Positions 17,162 through 26,802 of a stretch of DNA of 64,000 nucleotides are shown in pieces. The position numbers and the translations under genes were made by a program. The stretch covers positions 1 through 64,000 of the forward strand of contig JBDRHZ010000043.1 in assembly GCA_043816305.1 (NCBI GenBank), written 5' to 3'. Under the pieces are notes generated by a model, which saw only the letters and a list, made by a program, of their open reading frames with translations, made no database searches and was not told where the DNA came from. The DNA comes from JAHIVN01 sp018816645. Its GTDB lineage: Bacteria; Patescibacteriota; Dojkabacteria; JAHIVN01. The first letter of the stretch is position 1; each line of letters starts with the position of its first letter.

Positions 17162-17189
17162 TTGTCCCTAATTCTCTCTATGCTATAAT
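17162..17189 (+). promoter_or_regulatory. Probable dnaJ promoter
   Basis: TTGTCC (17162-17167) and a perfect TATAAT (17184-17189) are separated by 16 bp. They lie 33 bp before the dnaJ start. No CIRCE-like inverted repeat is visible. Confidence 0.6.
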
Positions 17190-17222
17190 ACCTAGCAGTT
17201 TAGATTTGAGTCTGCCAATCCA

Positions 17223-18350
17223 ATGAGTGAAAAGAGAGACTACTATGAAGTTCTCGAACTAGAGAAGGGGGCTTCAAAAGAAGAAATCAAAAAAGCTTAC
17301 AGAAAGCATGCAAAAAAGTATCATCCTGACGTCAATAAAGCTTCTGATGCTGAAGAGAAATTTAAAGAAGTGCAGGAGGCATATGAGACACTATACGACG
17401 ATCAAAAGCGAAGTGCCTATGACCAGTACGGCCATGCTGGTACAAGCGGTTTCTCGGGAGGCTTTGGAGGAACACAGGACTTTTCAGGAGCTGACTTCTC
17501 AAACATGGGTGATTTTTCTGATATAGGAAGCATATTCGATTCATTTTTTGGCGGCGCCTTTGGCAGAGAGCAGAGAAGTCCTGGGAATCAGAGAGGGGAA
17601 GACTTGCAGGTAAGATTGACTCTCGAATTCGAAGAAGCGGTATTTGGCAAGGAGCACGTTCTGAGATACAACCGTCGGGTAAACTGCAAGAAGTGTAACG
17701 GGTCGGGCGCAAAAAACGGTACTAGTACTGAAACCTGCTCTCAATGCAAAGGCCGGGGCAGAGTAATGCGTGTTCAAAGAAGTTTTCTGGGAACTATACA
17801 GACCGCAGCAGTATGTCCTGCCTGCAGAGGACAAGGGCATATCATCAAGGAGAAGTGTGAAGAATGCAACGGTAATGGGATTCTCGAAAAGGGTGAGGAA
17901 ATTAAACTCAAAATACCTCAAGGAACGCCAGATGGTTTAGTATTGAGGTTTAAAGAAAAAGGTAATGCCGGAGCTAACGGCGGTGGCTATGGAGACCTAT
18001 ATATCCAGATAGAGGTCAAGCCACACAAGGAATTCGAACGAAGTGGAAATGACATATATATTGAACGAGACATCGACGTTCTGACAGCTGTGCTTGGAGA
18101 TACCATAGAAATCCCAACAGTTCATGGAAACGTAAAAGTAAAGGTAAAGGAAGGAACTCAGCCGGATACCATTCTGAAACTAAGCGGAAAGGGAGCGCCA
18201 AAACTCCGAGGCTCCGGAAACGGGGATCAATATGTGAAACTGAAAATCATTATCCCGAAACGCCTGAATAAAAATCAGAAAAAACTTTGGGAAGAGATAA
18301 AGAGCACATCAAAAGGAAAAGGCGGGATATTAGATGGACTGTTTGGATAA
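17223..18350 (+). CDS. dnaJ: Chaperone DnaJ (type I Hsp40)
   Basis: The 375-residue protein shows the complete type I layout: J domain with the HPD motif (KKYHPDVNK, about residues 35-43), a Gly/Phe-rich region (about 73-120), and four zinc-binding repeats (CKKCNGSG, CSQCKGRG, CPACRGQG, CEECNGNG; about 157-220). The C-terminal substrate-binding domain follows. It stimulates the ATPase of DnaK and presents unfolded clients in the cytosol. dnaK and grpE are not in this window. It is transcribed alone from a TATAAT promoter and converges on the histidine kinase gene, whose stop is 4 bp away. Confidence 0.97.
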   Translation: MSEKRDYYEVLELEKGASKEEIKKAYRKHAKKYHPDVNKASDAEEKFKEVQEAYETLYDDQKRSAYDQYGHAGTSGFSGGFGGTQDFSGADFSNMGDFSDIGSIFDSFFGGAFGREQRSPGNQRGEDLQVRLTLEFEEAVFGKEHVLRYNRRVNCKKCNGSGAKNGTSTETCSQCKGRGRVMRVQRSFLGTIQTAAVCPACRGQGHIIKEKCEECNGNGILEKGEEIKLKIPQGTPDGLVLRFKEKGNAGANGGGYGDLYIQIEVKPHKEFERSGNDIYIERDIDVLTAVLGDTIEIPTVHGNVKVKVKEGTQPDTILKLSGKGAPKLRGSGNGDQYVKLKIIIPKRLNKNQKKLWEEIKSTSKGKGGILDGLFG

Positions 18351-18353
18351 GTA

Positions 18354-20702
18354 CTATGCCTTCTTCTGGCTAAGGTCGAGTCTAGCAAAAACGTTCTTGT
18401 TCCCTTTTTTGGCAAATATCGGATTGATCAGATTCTTTTTTGATATTTTGTTCTCGATAGGCAGTGTAAATGTGAACATACTCCCTTTTCCTAGAGAACT
18501 TTTCACATCAACATCTCCGCCATGCAAAACTACAATTCCCTTTGCGAGGTATAAACCAAGTCCCGTTCCTCCTGGACGGACAATCTGAGCCATTCGCTCT
18601 TCTTTTGCAATATAGTTTCTTATCCTGCCGAACTTTGTAAAAAGTTTTTTCTGATCTTTAGCGGATACTCCGACACCCGTATCTTTAATAAATACAGAAA
18701 CAGTCTTGTTGCGAAGATCAGAGTCACACCAGACCTCTACACTTCCCCTCCTTGTGTATTTGATTCCGTTTGTTATCAGATTATCTATGACTTCTGCTAT
18801 CCGAGTTCTATCTGCATCTATAAAAGGAACTTCCTGCTTAGGTTTGATGTATTTCAATTTCAATCCTTTCTGACTTGCTCTTAATTTATTCTCACTCACT
18901 ACTTGTTTTACGAGTTCGGTCAGTGAGAATTTTGTCGGATCGAACTGCATCTGCCCGTTTTCGACTTTGGTTGCACCAAGGAAGGTATTGATCAGCTTTA
19001 TCTCTCTTTCGATAGCTTCGGTCGACTTATCAAGATACTTCTTTAACTTGACAGTGGATAATTTCCCCATTCGATCGAGCATTTTGATGTAACCCAGTGC
19101 ATTTTTAACGATCGACGACGGAGTCCTCAGTTCGTGCCCGACGATATCCATCATGTCCCGTTCCCTTTGTGCAGCCTTTTCTAAAGCGCGATTTTTCCGA
19201 TTCAGCTGTTTCGCCTTCTCTTCGAGTTCCTCCGTTGCAGTATCAACTTTTTTCTCGAGTGTTTCGGCAAAATTCTGCACCTGCTCATACAGCAGAGCAC
19301 GGCCGATTGCGACAGATACATTTGTTACTATAGAATCAATGAAGTCTATATCCTGAACAGTATACGCCGAGTCATTTTCTTTCTCGCCCAATAAGAGAAC
19401 ACCATTTAGGTGAACTTTTCTATCAAGCGGAAAAATACAGGCAATTTTTCTTTTCTTCATGAAGGCAAGAATAGTTTTCAGCTTCTCTTGGAGTTTATCT
19501 GAAATTTCCTCTTCAATCCTAAGCAATTCTTCCTGGATCAAGGGGTAGCTTTGATTTGATTCTGCCCAATAGTCCAAAACATTTAAGAGTTCTTTGGCTG
19601 CACTTTTGAGACGCAGCTCCCGAACTCTCCTGAACAAAACTCTTCTTTGGTTGTTTTCAAAAAGAACTATCCCTGTTCCTGCAGGACTGATAGTGTCGTG
19701 AATTGCTTTCAGCACTTTTGTTCCTACATTTCCGAGATCCAGTTCTGTACTAAGGTCCTTTGCAAGTTTCTCCCGGACTTTCTCCGGATTGAAACCAGTA
19801 TTGACGATTTTTTCATCGATAACTGTCTTCAATCGGGTATTTGCAAAGAGAAGCAGATACACAAAGCCCATGGAAACAAAAAATCCTGTGATGAGCGCTT
19901 CCGGTTCAAATATACTTCCCCAGAGCAAAGTCTGCAGAGAAAATACGAAGTAGAAGGTGCAGAAGGGAATGATAGCGATAAGGGCAAGGTAGATGGATCG
20001 GCCGAGTACAAAACGGATACCGAAAAGTCGGTGCTTTGTAATCGAGTAGGTCGAAAAAAGCACAGTTGGAAGTACCCCCAGGAAACTATATGCCACAAAA
20101 ATATCAATATTTATCATTGGCAAAAGTAAGCTGCTAATAACAATCAATAGGGCAGAGACAAACACACCAATGAAAAAATATCTTAGCCTTAATAAAGTTG
20201 TTCCCTTAGAATACTTGTATGCCAAATATACATTTCTCAGAACTAATAAAAAGATCGGCAAAAGGAAGAAAACGTAAATTATAAAGAACCTACCTAGAAT
20301 AGGTTTCGATCCCGTATCAGGACTTTCCGTAACTGACACTATTATTTGATTTGAAAATAGGGTTAATATTGATAAAGCAATCAGGGGCATTACTATTACC
20401 CTTTTGTTTTTTTTATTCAATTTAAATTTTTCGACACAAAGTTCTCCTGAGAAAGTCACGAGGCTATAGAGAAGCCAAATTCCTGTTACATATGACAACC
20501 GAGTAGAAAAGACCAGTAGATTAATAGACTCAATACTTAATGAATTTATGATTGTTGTTGCTCCCCACAATGCTAAGAAAAGGAAAGTCAGCCCAAGGTT
20601 TTTTCTAGCCTTTGTTTCCTTTCCTTGGGCTCCTTTTAAAAGCAGGACAATAGATATTAAGGAAATTATTAAAGTTGTAGATGTAATTACGTATACAAAC
20701 AT
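18354..20702 (-). CDS. 7TM-GAF sensor histidine kinase
   Basis: The 782-residue membrane protein starts with seven or eight hydrophobic helices (about residues 1-285), similar to 7TM histidine-kinase sensor modules. A GAF-like region follows (about 310-475), then a coiled-coil. The HisKA box is GHELRTP (phosphoacceptor His near 523). The HATPase domain has a clear N box (VIDNLITNGIKYT) and G boxes (DTGVGV, GGTGLGLYLAKGI). No response regulator is adjacent, so the partner is unknown. The protein at 36203-37372 has a similar 7TM module without the kinase. Confidence 0.92.
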   Translation of the reverse strand: MFVYVITSTTLIISLISIVLLLKGAQGKETKARKNLGLTFLFLALWGATTIINSLSIESINLLVFSTRLSYVTGIWLLYSLVTFSGELCVEKFKLNKKNKRVIVMPLIALSILTLFSNQIIVSVTESPDTGSKPILGRFFIIYVFFLLPIFLLVLRNVYLAYKYSKGTTLLRLRYFFIGVFVSALLIVISSLLLPMINIDIFVAYSFLGVLPTVLFSTYSITKHRLFGIRFVLGRSIYLALIAIIPFCTFYFVFSLQTLLWGSIFEPEALITGFFVSMGFVYLLLFANTRLKTVIDEKIVNTGFNPEKVREKLAKDLSTELDLGNVGTKVLKAIHDTISPAGTGIVLFENNQRRVLFRRVRELRLKSAAKELLNVLDYWAESNQSYPLIQEELLRIEEEISDKLQEKLKTILAFMKKRKIACIFPLDRKVHLNGVLLLGEKENDSAYTVQDIDFIDSIVTNVSVAIGRALLYEQVQNFAETLEKKVDTATEELEEKAKQLNRKNRALEKAAQRERDMMDIVGHELRTPSSIVKNALGYIKMLDRMGKLSTVKLKKYLDKSTEAIEREIKLINTFLGATKVENGQMQFDPTKFSLTELVKQVVSENKLRASQKGLKLKYIKPKQEVPFIDADRTRIAEVIDNLITNGIKYTRRGSVEVWCDSDLRNKTVSVFIKDTGVGVSAKDQKKLFTKFGRIRNYIAKEERMAQIVRPGGTGLGLYLAKGIVVLHGGDVDVKSSLGKGSMFTFTLPIENKISKKNLINPIFAKKGNKNVFARLDLSQKKA

Positions 20703-20719
20703 AGGCAGTTTAAATATTC

Positions 20720-21625
20720 CTACAAGAAACTTATAATGATTTTATTAATCTCCTCGAAAGTTGTTCTCGGAGAACAATGCCCTCCAAAAGACAATAATAC
20801 GTTATTTTTCTTTGTATTACCAACATAGTCCCTAATAAATGCTTTACCTAAGGTCTTATCGTTCTTTGAAACTACTAAAAGCTCTTCTGGCATCAGATCT
20901 TTAAGTTTTTCTTTCTGAAGCCCTGAGCCTAACATGTTAAGTATAAACCCCCAAAAGGCATTAGTTTGAGTTTGGTACATATCGGCAATTGTTATTATCT
21001 CATTTATTAAGGTATTATGACTCGAACTATCTCCTAGTGTTCTTGACCAAATATTTAATATAAAACGATTTCTTAAAATTTTATTAAAAAGTTGGTATTT
21101 AAAAGCGTCTTTTTTAATAACAAGCTTTTTAATAATTTCCTTTAAAATAAATGGCAATGGTGATGTTGCTAATGCTGGATTTATATATATAGCTCTAGAT
21201 GCTAAACCTTCGTCGTAAAGCCGTTTCGCCAAAGTTCCTCCCATAGAGTGTCCGACAATAATGGGCTTTCTGACAAAGGTTTCGTTAATATACGCCTTTA
21301 AGATAGAGAGATAGCTATTATGAGTAACCTCCTCAATACTACCGAAGTCCCGGTTACGCCCATGGCCAGGCAAATCTATTAGAAATAAGTTATATGAGCC
21401 AAACCGTCTATCTATTACCTGGAAATACCAATTCAACATCGAACTTCCCCACCCATGAATAAATAGAATTGACGGTTTATTTACATAATCCTTATCGCTT
21501 GCATTTATCTTTCTAATCAGAATTTGGAAATCTTGGAATTCAAAACGCTCTTCCTTCCCTACAATAACATCGAAATATTGTTCTAGTCGCAAATATGCTT
21601 TAGTGTAAAATTTTTTTGACTTCAT
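20720..21625 (-). CDS. Alpha/beta hydrolase
   Basis: The 301-residue protein has the oxyanion-hole motif HGWGSS, the nucleophile elbow GHSMGG and a late catalytic His in GGHCSP. This gives the Ser-Asp-His triad order of the alpha/beta hydrolase fold. The substrate cannot be read from the sequence. Its 5' end overlaps the glycosyltransferase by 26 bp, so the two are translationally coupled and may act on the same lipid or glycoside. Confidence 0.85.
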   Translation of the reverse strand: MKSKKFYTKAYLRLEQYFDVIVGKEERFEFQDFQILIRKINASDKDYVNKPSILFIHGWGSSMLNWYFQVIDRRFGSYNLFLIDLPGHGRNRDFGSIEEVTHNSYLSILKAYINETFVRKPIIVGHSMGGTLAKRLYDEGLASRAIYINPALATSPLPFILKEIIKKLVIKKDAFKYQLFNKILRNRFILNIWSRTLGDSSSHNTLINEIITIADMYQTQTNAFWGFILNMLGSGLQKEKLKDLMPEELLVVSKNDKTLGKAFIRDYVGNTKKNNVLLSFGGHCSPRTTFEEINKIIISFL

Positions 21626-22853
21626 TTTCTATTATCTCCCTTGAGTGATAACCTTTAATTATTGATGAATATCTTTCACATCTAGTTTTATACAACTTAT
21701 AATCCTTGAAAAGATTATCTAGGGCGACAAATAATCTTTCTGATGAAAAATTCACTCTAGAGACATTGATACCCAAACCTAGTTCTTCAAGACGTTTATT
21801 GTTCCACTCCTGTTCGGCTTGATGAGGAATCCCGATCAAGGGAATGCCTTGTTTTAAGGAATGATATATAGTTCCCCTCCCACCATGAGTCACAACTACG
21901 TCTGCATATTTAAGAATATGGGTTGCTGGAGCAAATTTTGTAAGGTAAATGTTTTCCGATTTCTCAAACTCCTTACTGTTGACTGCATGACGACAATAGT
22001 TACCGACAATAATTGCATTCCTTACATCTTTAATGTAATTTCGAAGTGCTAAAAGTACCTTAGGATACAAAGATCCGGTTGCTCCCATAGATAGATAAAT
22101 AATTGGTGCACCCGTTTGAGCTTTCTGATCAATAACTTTATCCAACCAAGTTGGTCTTTGAGCTGGAATATCATGTACAATAGCTCCGACATAAACGTAT
22201 TTATCTGGGGCATTTTCTTTTAATGGAGCAAATTCACGAACATCGTAAATAAAGACTTTATCTCCTTCAACCAATTCCTGATAATCTATTCTAGAACTCA
22301 TACCTAATTTTTCTAAATACTCTCTATACGGTTTTGCATCCTTATAGTAGATCATTTTTCTAATAGGTTTGGCCAATTTTGAAAGAATATAATAGAGCGG
22401 GGGTAACAATTTTGATTTGTACAGAATATGACTTTCTGGGATTGCAAAAGGAAGTGCGTAGTAGTTTGTTAATATTGCATAGTTAATCGTAATCCTAAGA
22501 ACATTAGCTATTTTTGTCGAAATAAACATAGTTGGCCGGAGCGTATCTATTACTAAGTCGATTTTTAAGTTCTTTAGAAGCTTGACCTCTTCTTTAACAA
22601 ACTCTTTTATTTGGTCACTGTTTAGGTATTGGAAATCACCTTTGTCCGTGTGCTCCCGATAAGTATCTATGGGAATCTCTCGTAAATTAACAACTTTAAA
22701 TTTTTCATCCCGAGCAAACTTAAGATAATAACCTTCTCCAGCAAAGATAACATTATACCCTGAGTCCTTGAGTATATTTCCTATCTCAAGTAAAGTGTGT
22801 GTTGACCCCAACTGGTGAGAGTAGGGAACTATTAAAACATTCTTCTTCATCAT
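21600..22853 (-). CDS. GT1-family (UDP-glycosyltransferase/MGT-like) glycosyltransferase
   Basis: The 417-residue protein has a GT-B fold pattern. The N-terminal domain binds the acceptor (LIVPYSHQLGSTHTLLEIGN). The C-terminal domain has IYLSMGATGS and the donor-binding motif THGGRGTIYHSLKQGIPLIG followed by PHQAEQEWN, typical of glycosyltransferase family 1. It transfers a sugar from a nucleotide sugar to an acceptor, often a lipid. It is coupled to the hydrolase gene downstream. A clear stop-free gap of about 100 bp separates it from argS. Confidence 0.88.
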   Translation of the reverse strand: MMKKNVLIVPYSHQLGSTHTLLEIGNILKDSGYNVIFAGEGYYLKFARDEKFKVVNLREIPIDTYREHTDKGDFQYLNSDQIKEFVKEEVKLLKNLKIDLVIDTLRPTMFISTKIANVLRITINYAILTNYYALPFAIPESHILYKSKLLPPLYYILSKLAKPIRKMIYYKDAKPYREYLEKLGMSSRIDYQELVEGDKVFIYDVREFAPLKENAPDKYVYVGAIVHDIPAQRPTWLDKVIDQKAQTGAPIIYLSMGATGSLYPKVLLALRNYIKDVRNAIIVGNYCRHAVNSKEFEKSENIYLTKFAPATHILKYADVVVTHGGRGTIYHSLKQGIPLIGIPHQAEQEWNNKRLEELGLGINVSRVNFSSERLFVALDNLFKDYKLYKTRCERYSSIIKGYHSREIIENEVKKILH

Positions 22854-22959
22854 GTTATAAGGCCATATAAAGCTCTGGTAGTTATGTCAACAAAAAACAG
22901 ACATAAGCATTATACTGATATCCAAAGAGAAATCCAATTTCCCTCCCAGCAGTTCCTGA

Positions 22960-25530
22960 TCACATCTTTTCCAACACCTCGATCCCGAGTAGGTACAACC
23001 CATTTTTTAGCAGCTGCACAGTTGCAGCGGTTAGTGCCAGTCTTGCCTCCCTCTCATCAGCTTTCGCTTTCAGCACCGGATACTTTTTGTAGAACAGATT
23101 GAATTTCTGTGCCAGATCGAAGAGATAGGTACATATTATGCTTGGCGACAGATTCCTCACTGCCTCAGATACAACTTCGGGGAATTTGTAGAATGTTCTG
23201 AGCAGTGCCCATTCTGCACTGTTGAACTTAGCTGTATTCCGCAGGCTGTTTACCGTCTGCTTTGCATCTTTTAGAATTGAATTTGCTCTTGCATATGTAT
23301 ACTGTAGATACGGCCCGGAGTTACCTTCAAATGATATACTTTCCTTGAAATCAAATGTCATATCCTGCAGTGGATTTCCCTTCAATAGCGAGTACTTGAC
23401 TGCAGATATACCTACCTTTTCGGTTATCTCATCGACCTCCTCTTGAGTCAAACCTTCCTTATCCTTTACAATCTCTTTTACAGCTTCAATGCCTTGTTCG
23501 ATCAGACCTATACCTGTGATGATATTGCCGGTTCTCGATGACATCTTGCCGCTCTTTAGATTTACCATGCCAAATCCCAGATGCTTCAGCTTTCCTTTGA
23601 ATTTTTCGTCAAGAACTTCCAAAGCTTTGAAGACAACACTGAAATACTCGTTTTGCTCATGAGCTGTCATGATTACCATCTCATCAAACGGCCACTCTTT
23701 GTACTTTAGAGGCTGAAGTGCCATATCCTTGGCTTCATAGGTCGGAGTCCCTCTTTTTGTGATAAAAACCCTGTCGTGCAGACCGTATTTGCTCCCTTCA
23801 AATATGATCGCACCCTCGCTTTTTTTGAAAACTTTGCCGATATTATCTTCAACTATTTTCTTCCCCGGCTCGGCGGCTTCTGACTCATAGTAGTATCTGT
23901 CATAATGAACCCCAAGCTTTTCCTCAAATTCTTTATAAAATTTCACACTCCATTCTCTGGTCTGTTTCCAGATATCCAGAATACCCGGATCCTTTATGTA
24001 GATTTTTTTGTTTAAATCATCGATCTCTTTCTTCGCGTTCTCATCCTCCTTATATGCAGTTGCTCCCTCCTGATACATCTGCTGAAGAAGCATAGCCTTT
24101 TCTCTGAAGGAATCCGGAACTTGAGGTTTATTTTTCAGGAATGTCCATATACACTTTGCTACATGAGGACCAACGTCCCCCTGGTAATTAGCCATAAAAA
24201 TTTTGTATCCTGCAAACTCAGCAGTTCTCGATATACTCTCACCGATGATAAAGGAGAATAGATGGCCGATATGAGGCATCTTGTGAGTGTTGGGCTGGCC
24301 GAATTCGACTATTAACTTTACAGGCTTTTCCTGACTGAGTTTGCCGTAAGCATCGCCCTCTTCCAGGATTCTATCTAACGTTTCGACTAGTAACTTTTGA
24401 CTAAGGTCAATATTTATAAACCCTCCCTTGATTTGGGTTTGATGAATCAAGTCCCCACACAGAATGCATTTAACTATTTCGTCTGCGATTTTTTGGAGGT
24501 CTTCTTTCAGTTTCCCGGCGAGGATCATCGCAACATTTGTAGAATAGTCGCCGAAATTTTCATCTGCAGGATGTTCAATTCTGACATCATCTTCTTTTAT
24601 ATTTTTATATCCGGCTTTCTGTACTGCCTCGTAAACGATCTTTTGTATTTGATTTTTGATAAGTGAAAAGTTGACTTCGTCTAGTTTGGGTGCCGAAGAA
24701 GTCTTCTTCAATCTTTGGGCATCTTTCAGCTGTTCCGGCGAAAGCTTGACCTGTTGATTCCCTCTCATTTTCTGTTTCTCTGTCTTCTGTTTAGCTGTTA
24801 GCTGTCCGCGATACGCTTTTGTTTCAATGTCAATCTCCGCCTCCGGATTCTCCTTATCCAGCCAACAAATCTCTCCTTTTGCTCCAAGGTATTTCTCAGC
24901 CAATGCGATGAAATCTTCAGCGGCTTCCTTCACCTGCTCTCTTGTCGTTACTGGAAGTCCATCTATTATAAAGTAGCCTTCCTTGGAATTCTCTGTAATC
25001 TTTGTCCTGTCACACTGTCTCCAGTTCCACTTCCTGCAGGTTATCCCCGAAGCATCAACCCAAGCAATCTCTCCCTTGTCCGGCGGTTCATTCTCTTTGC
25101 CCATTATTGGGATATATTCTTCTGTGCCCTCACAATACTTCAACTCCATATCACCGTACACTCCGGCGAAATCTTCCCCTCCAAACGGCAGGATGTGTTT
25201 GATAGAGCAGTAGTTGTACAGATTGACAAGCGGGTTTGTATCTGGAAGTTCATTTCCAGCGGCAACTCTTTTGAGCAGTGCTTCAACTGATGAGGAGAAT
25301 TTGTTTGGCTTGGAACCAAAATCTCTGAAAGCATTTCTCCATGCTGATATGGTTTTATGGTCAGATAGTTTCATGGTTGAGAATTCCTTGGCCTTTTTCT
25401 TCTCCTCCGCCCTTAAAAGCTTGAGAATTTCTGAGCCGTCAACTGTATTATCTATGTTTTTGAGAATTACCACTGCTTCCAGTAGGGAAGGGTACCTTTC
25501 GAAGAGTTTTGGGTTGATTTTAAATTTCAT
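22960..25530 (-). CDS. argS: Arginyl-tRNA synthetase with N-terminal B3/B4 editing-like domain
   Basis: The 856-residue protein is about 300 residues longer than ordinary ArgRS. Residues about 20-235 look like a B3/B4 tRNA-editing domain (WRNAFRDFGSKPNKFSSS, NPLVNLYNYCSIKHILPFGG, RKWNWRQ). A charged linker (about 235-285) follows, then a complete ArgRS with N-terminal tRNA-binding domain, HIGH (420-423), KMSSR (662-666) and the all-helical DALR anticodon domain. Ordinary ArgRS has no editing domain. Stand-alone B3/B4 proteins that remove canavanine from tRNA-Arg are known, so editing of a mischarged arginine analogue is a reasonable inference. It lies at the end of the tRNA-Arg / radical SAM region and has its own TATAAT promoter. 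Confidence 0.93.
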   Translation of the reverse strand: MKFKINPKLFERYPSLLEAVVILKNIDNTVDGSEILKLLRAEEKKKAKEFSTMKLSDHKTISAWRNAFRDFGSKPNKFSSSVEALLKRVAAGNELPDTNPLVNLYNYCSIKHILPFGGEDFAGVYGDMELKYCEGTEEYIPIMGKENEPPDKGEIAWVDASGITCRKWNWRQCDRTKITENSKEGYFIIDGLPVTTREQVKEAAEDFIALAEKYLGAKGEICWLDKENPEAEIDIETKAYRGQLTAKQKTEKQKMRGNQQVKLSPEQLKDAQRLKKTSSAPKLDEVNFSLIKNQIQKIVYEAVQKAGYKNIKEDDVRIEHPADENFGDYSTNVAMILAGKLKEDLQKIADEIVKCILCGDLIHQTQIKGGFINIDLSQKLLVETLDRILEEGDAYGKLSQEKPVKLIVEFGQPNTHKMPHIGHLFSFIIGESISRTAEFAGYKIFMANYQGDVGPHVAKCIWTFLKNKPQVPDSFREKAMLLQQMYQEGATAYKEDENAKKEIDDLNKKIYIKDPGILDIWKQTREWSVKFYKEFEEKLGVHYDRYYYESEAAEPGKKIVEDNIGKVFKKSEGAIIFEGSKYGLHDRVFITKRGTPTYEAKDMALQPLKYKEWPFDEMVIMTAHEQNEYFSVVFKALEVLDEKFKGKLKHLGFGMVNLKSGKMSSRTGNIITGIGLIEQGIEAVKEIVKDKEGLTQEEVDEITEKVGISAVKYSLLKGNPLQDMTFDFKESISFEGNSGPYLQYTYARANSILKDAKQTVNSLRNTAKFNSAEWALLRTFYKFPEVVSEAVRNLSPSIICTYLFDLAQKFNLFYKKYPVLKAKADEREARLALTAATVQLLKNGLYLLGIEVLEKM

Positions 25531-25552
25531 TTTGAGTATTAAAAGTTAAGGT

Positions 25553-25581
25553 ATTATAGCGAATTGTTTAGTTTAAGTCAT
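25553..25581 (-). promoter_or_regulatory. Probable argS promoter
   Basis: On the minus strand ATGACT and a perfect TATAAT are separated by 17 bp, and TATAAT lies about 23 bp before the argS ATG. Transcripts reading through from the upstream cassette are also possible. Confidence 0.55.
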
Positions 25582-25598
25582 TAACGAAGAATAATAAA

Positions 25599-25766
25599 CT
25601 ATCTTCTTGGCGGACCAACCTTTGGCATTTGCTCTATAAGTTTATAGATCTTCTGATCCAAGTTCATAGCAGTTTGAGCTAAAGTCGATTTAAGCTCCTT
25701 CAATCTTTGAGCTATTGTTATTTCAGATGATCTTTCTTCTGATATACCTTGATTTTGTCCTTCCAT
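25599..25766 (-). CDS. 55-residue peptide at the end of the radical SAM cassette
   Basis: The 55-residue product has an excellent AGGAGGG ribosome-binding site that lies inside the last codons of the aminotransferase gene, and starts 4 bp after its stop. It is helical and charged with no Cys, and ends in MPKVGPPRR. Its position after a methyltransferase, a radical SAM enzyme and an aminotransferase would fit a modified-peptide precursor with a short C-terminal core. It could equally be a small accessory protein. No leader-recognition domain was seen in the neighbours. Confidence 0.6.
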   Translation of the reverse strand: MEGQNQGISEERSSEITIAQRLKELKSTLAQTAMNLDQKIYKLIEQMPKVGPPRR

Positions 25767-25770
25767 ATTT

Positions 25771-26802
25771 TTACCCTCCTTTCTTATATTTAAATAAAGA
25801 GTTATTTATGTCGGAGAAAAAGTCTGGCCATTTGTCTTCTGGCGGAACGGCAAACATAAGAATGTTCATTGGGAAGTAGTCATACTTGCTGCAGTCCTTT
25901 GTTTCATATCCAGTCTGTTTTAATTCTTTCATGAGCACAGAAACGTTGATTTTTTCAGGTATAACAGCAAGGATGAAGCTGGTCTCATTTCTTATAGTTT
26001 CAAGTCCAGTTTTCTTTTTGAGATTATTTATAAAGGCAGCTTTAAATTTAACGTATTGATCACTTAGCTCTTCTGTAAGAGGAAGAATCTTCTTTGCTAT
26101 ACAACAAGTGAAAGAATTCAGAGAATCCGCTTCAATTTTTGTCGAATATTTGTGAAGACTTTGACTTATAGTCTTGTTTGAAATGGAAAATCCAAATCTT
26201 AATCCTGCTAATCCAGAACTTTTGGAGAGACTTCTCATAACAATTATATTGGGAGATTTACTTATAAGGTTTATGCCGGTCTTCTTACCAATTCCCCAGT
26301 AGCATTCATCAAGGATGATTTTCCCACTGTATTTACTTGCGAATACTTTTAACTCTTTAAGGCTAAGGACATACTGACCTGTAGGGTTGTTGGGATACGC
26401 AAGATAAAAAAGTTTTGTTCCTACTAGACTTTTTAATAAATTTATCGCTTGAAGTTTCTTTCCGATCTTGATTGGTATTTCGATTTTTCTCATCTCATAA
26501 GTATCCGCGGCGGTCTCAAATACAGGAAAAGTAGGTGATAGAAAAGCAACTTTGTCACCTTGTTTTGTCAGTGCTCTTACACTTAAATGTATCAGGTTCT
26601 CAATGCCGTTTCCAAGGAAAATCTGTTCAATATTTACTTTGTACTTTTTAGCTATCTCTTTTTTCAGTTCTAGTTGTAACTCCCCAGGATAGAGGTGAAT
26701 ACTCTCGCAAGCTTGTTGACTTGCCTTATCAATAATCTTTTGTATTTTGATGCTCTTTGGAGTGTAATTTTCACCCCAATAAAGTCTCAAAGGTTTCTTC
26801 AT
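25771..26802 (-). CDS. PLP-dependent aminotransferase (class I/II, HisC-like)
   Basis: I take ATG 26802 (MKKPLRLYWGENYTP), which overlaps the radical SAM stop as ATGA. The 343-residue fold-type I aminotransferase has the pattern YPNNPTGQ, DECYWG and the PLP lysine in RSLSKSSGLAGLRFG, with HisC/CobD-like proportions. It moves an amino group between an amino acid or amino-phosphate and a keto acid. The substrate is unknown. It is coupled to the radical SAM gene before it and to the 55-residue peptide after it. Confidence 0.88.
   Translation of the reverse strand: MKKPLRLYWGENYTPKSIKIQKIIDKASQQACESIHLYPGELQLELKKEIAKKYKVNIEQIFLGNGIENLIHLSVRALTKQGDKVAFLSPTFPVFETAADTYEMRKIEIPIKIGKKLQAINLLKSLVGTKLFYLAYPNNPTGQYVLSLKELKVFASKYSGKIILDECYWGIGKKTGINLISKSPNIIVMRSLSKSSGLAGLRFGFSISNKTISQSLHKYSTKIEADSLNSFTCCIAKKILPLTEELSDQYVKFKAAFINNLKKKTGLETIRNETSFILAVIPEKINVSVLMKELKQTGYETKDCSKYDYFPMNILMFAVPPEDKWPDFFSDINNSLFKYKKGG

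Noticed and set aside
17362..17921. Minus-strand frames opposite dnaJ
   Set aside because: They mirror the Gly- and Cys-rich dnaJ codons and have no ribosome-binding site or homology.
19647..20129. 160-codon plus-strand frame opposite the histidine kinase
   Set aside because: It lies within a well-supported kinase gene, has low-complexity composition and no motif; an antisense shadow.
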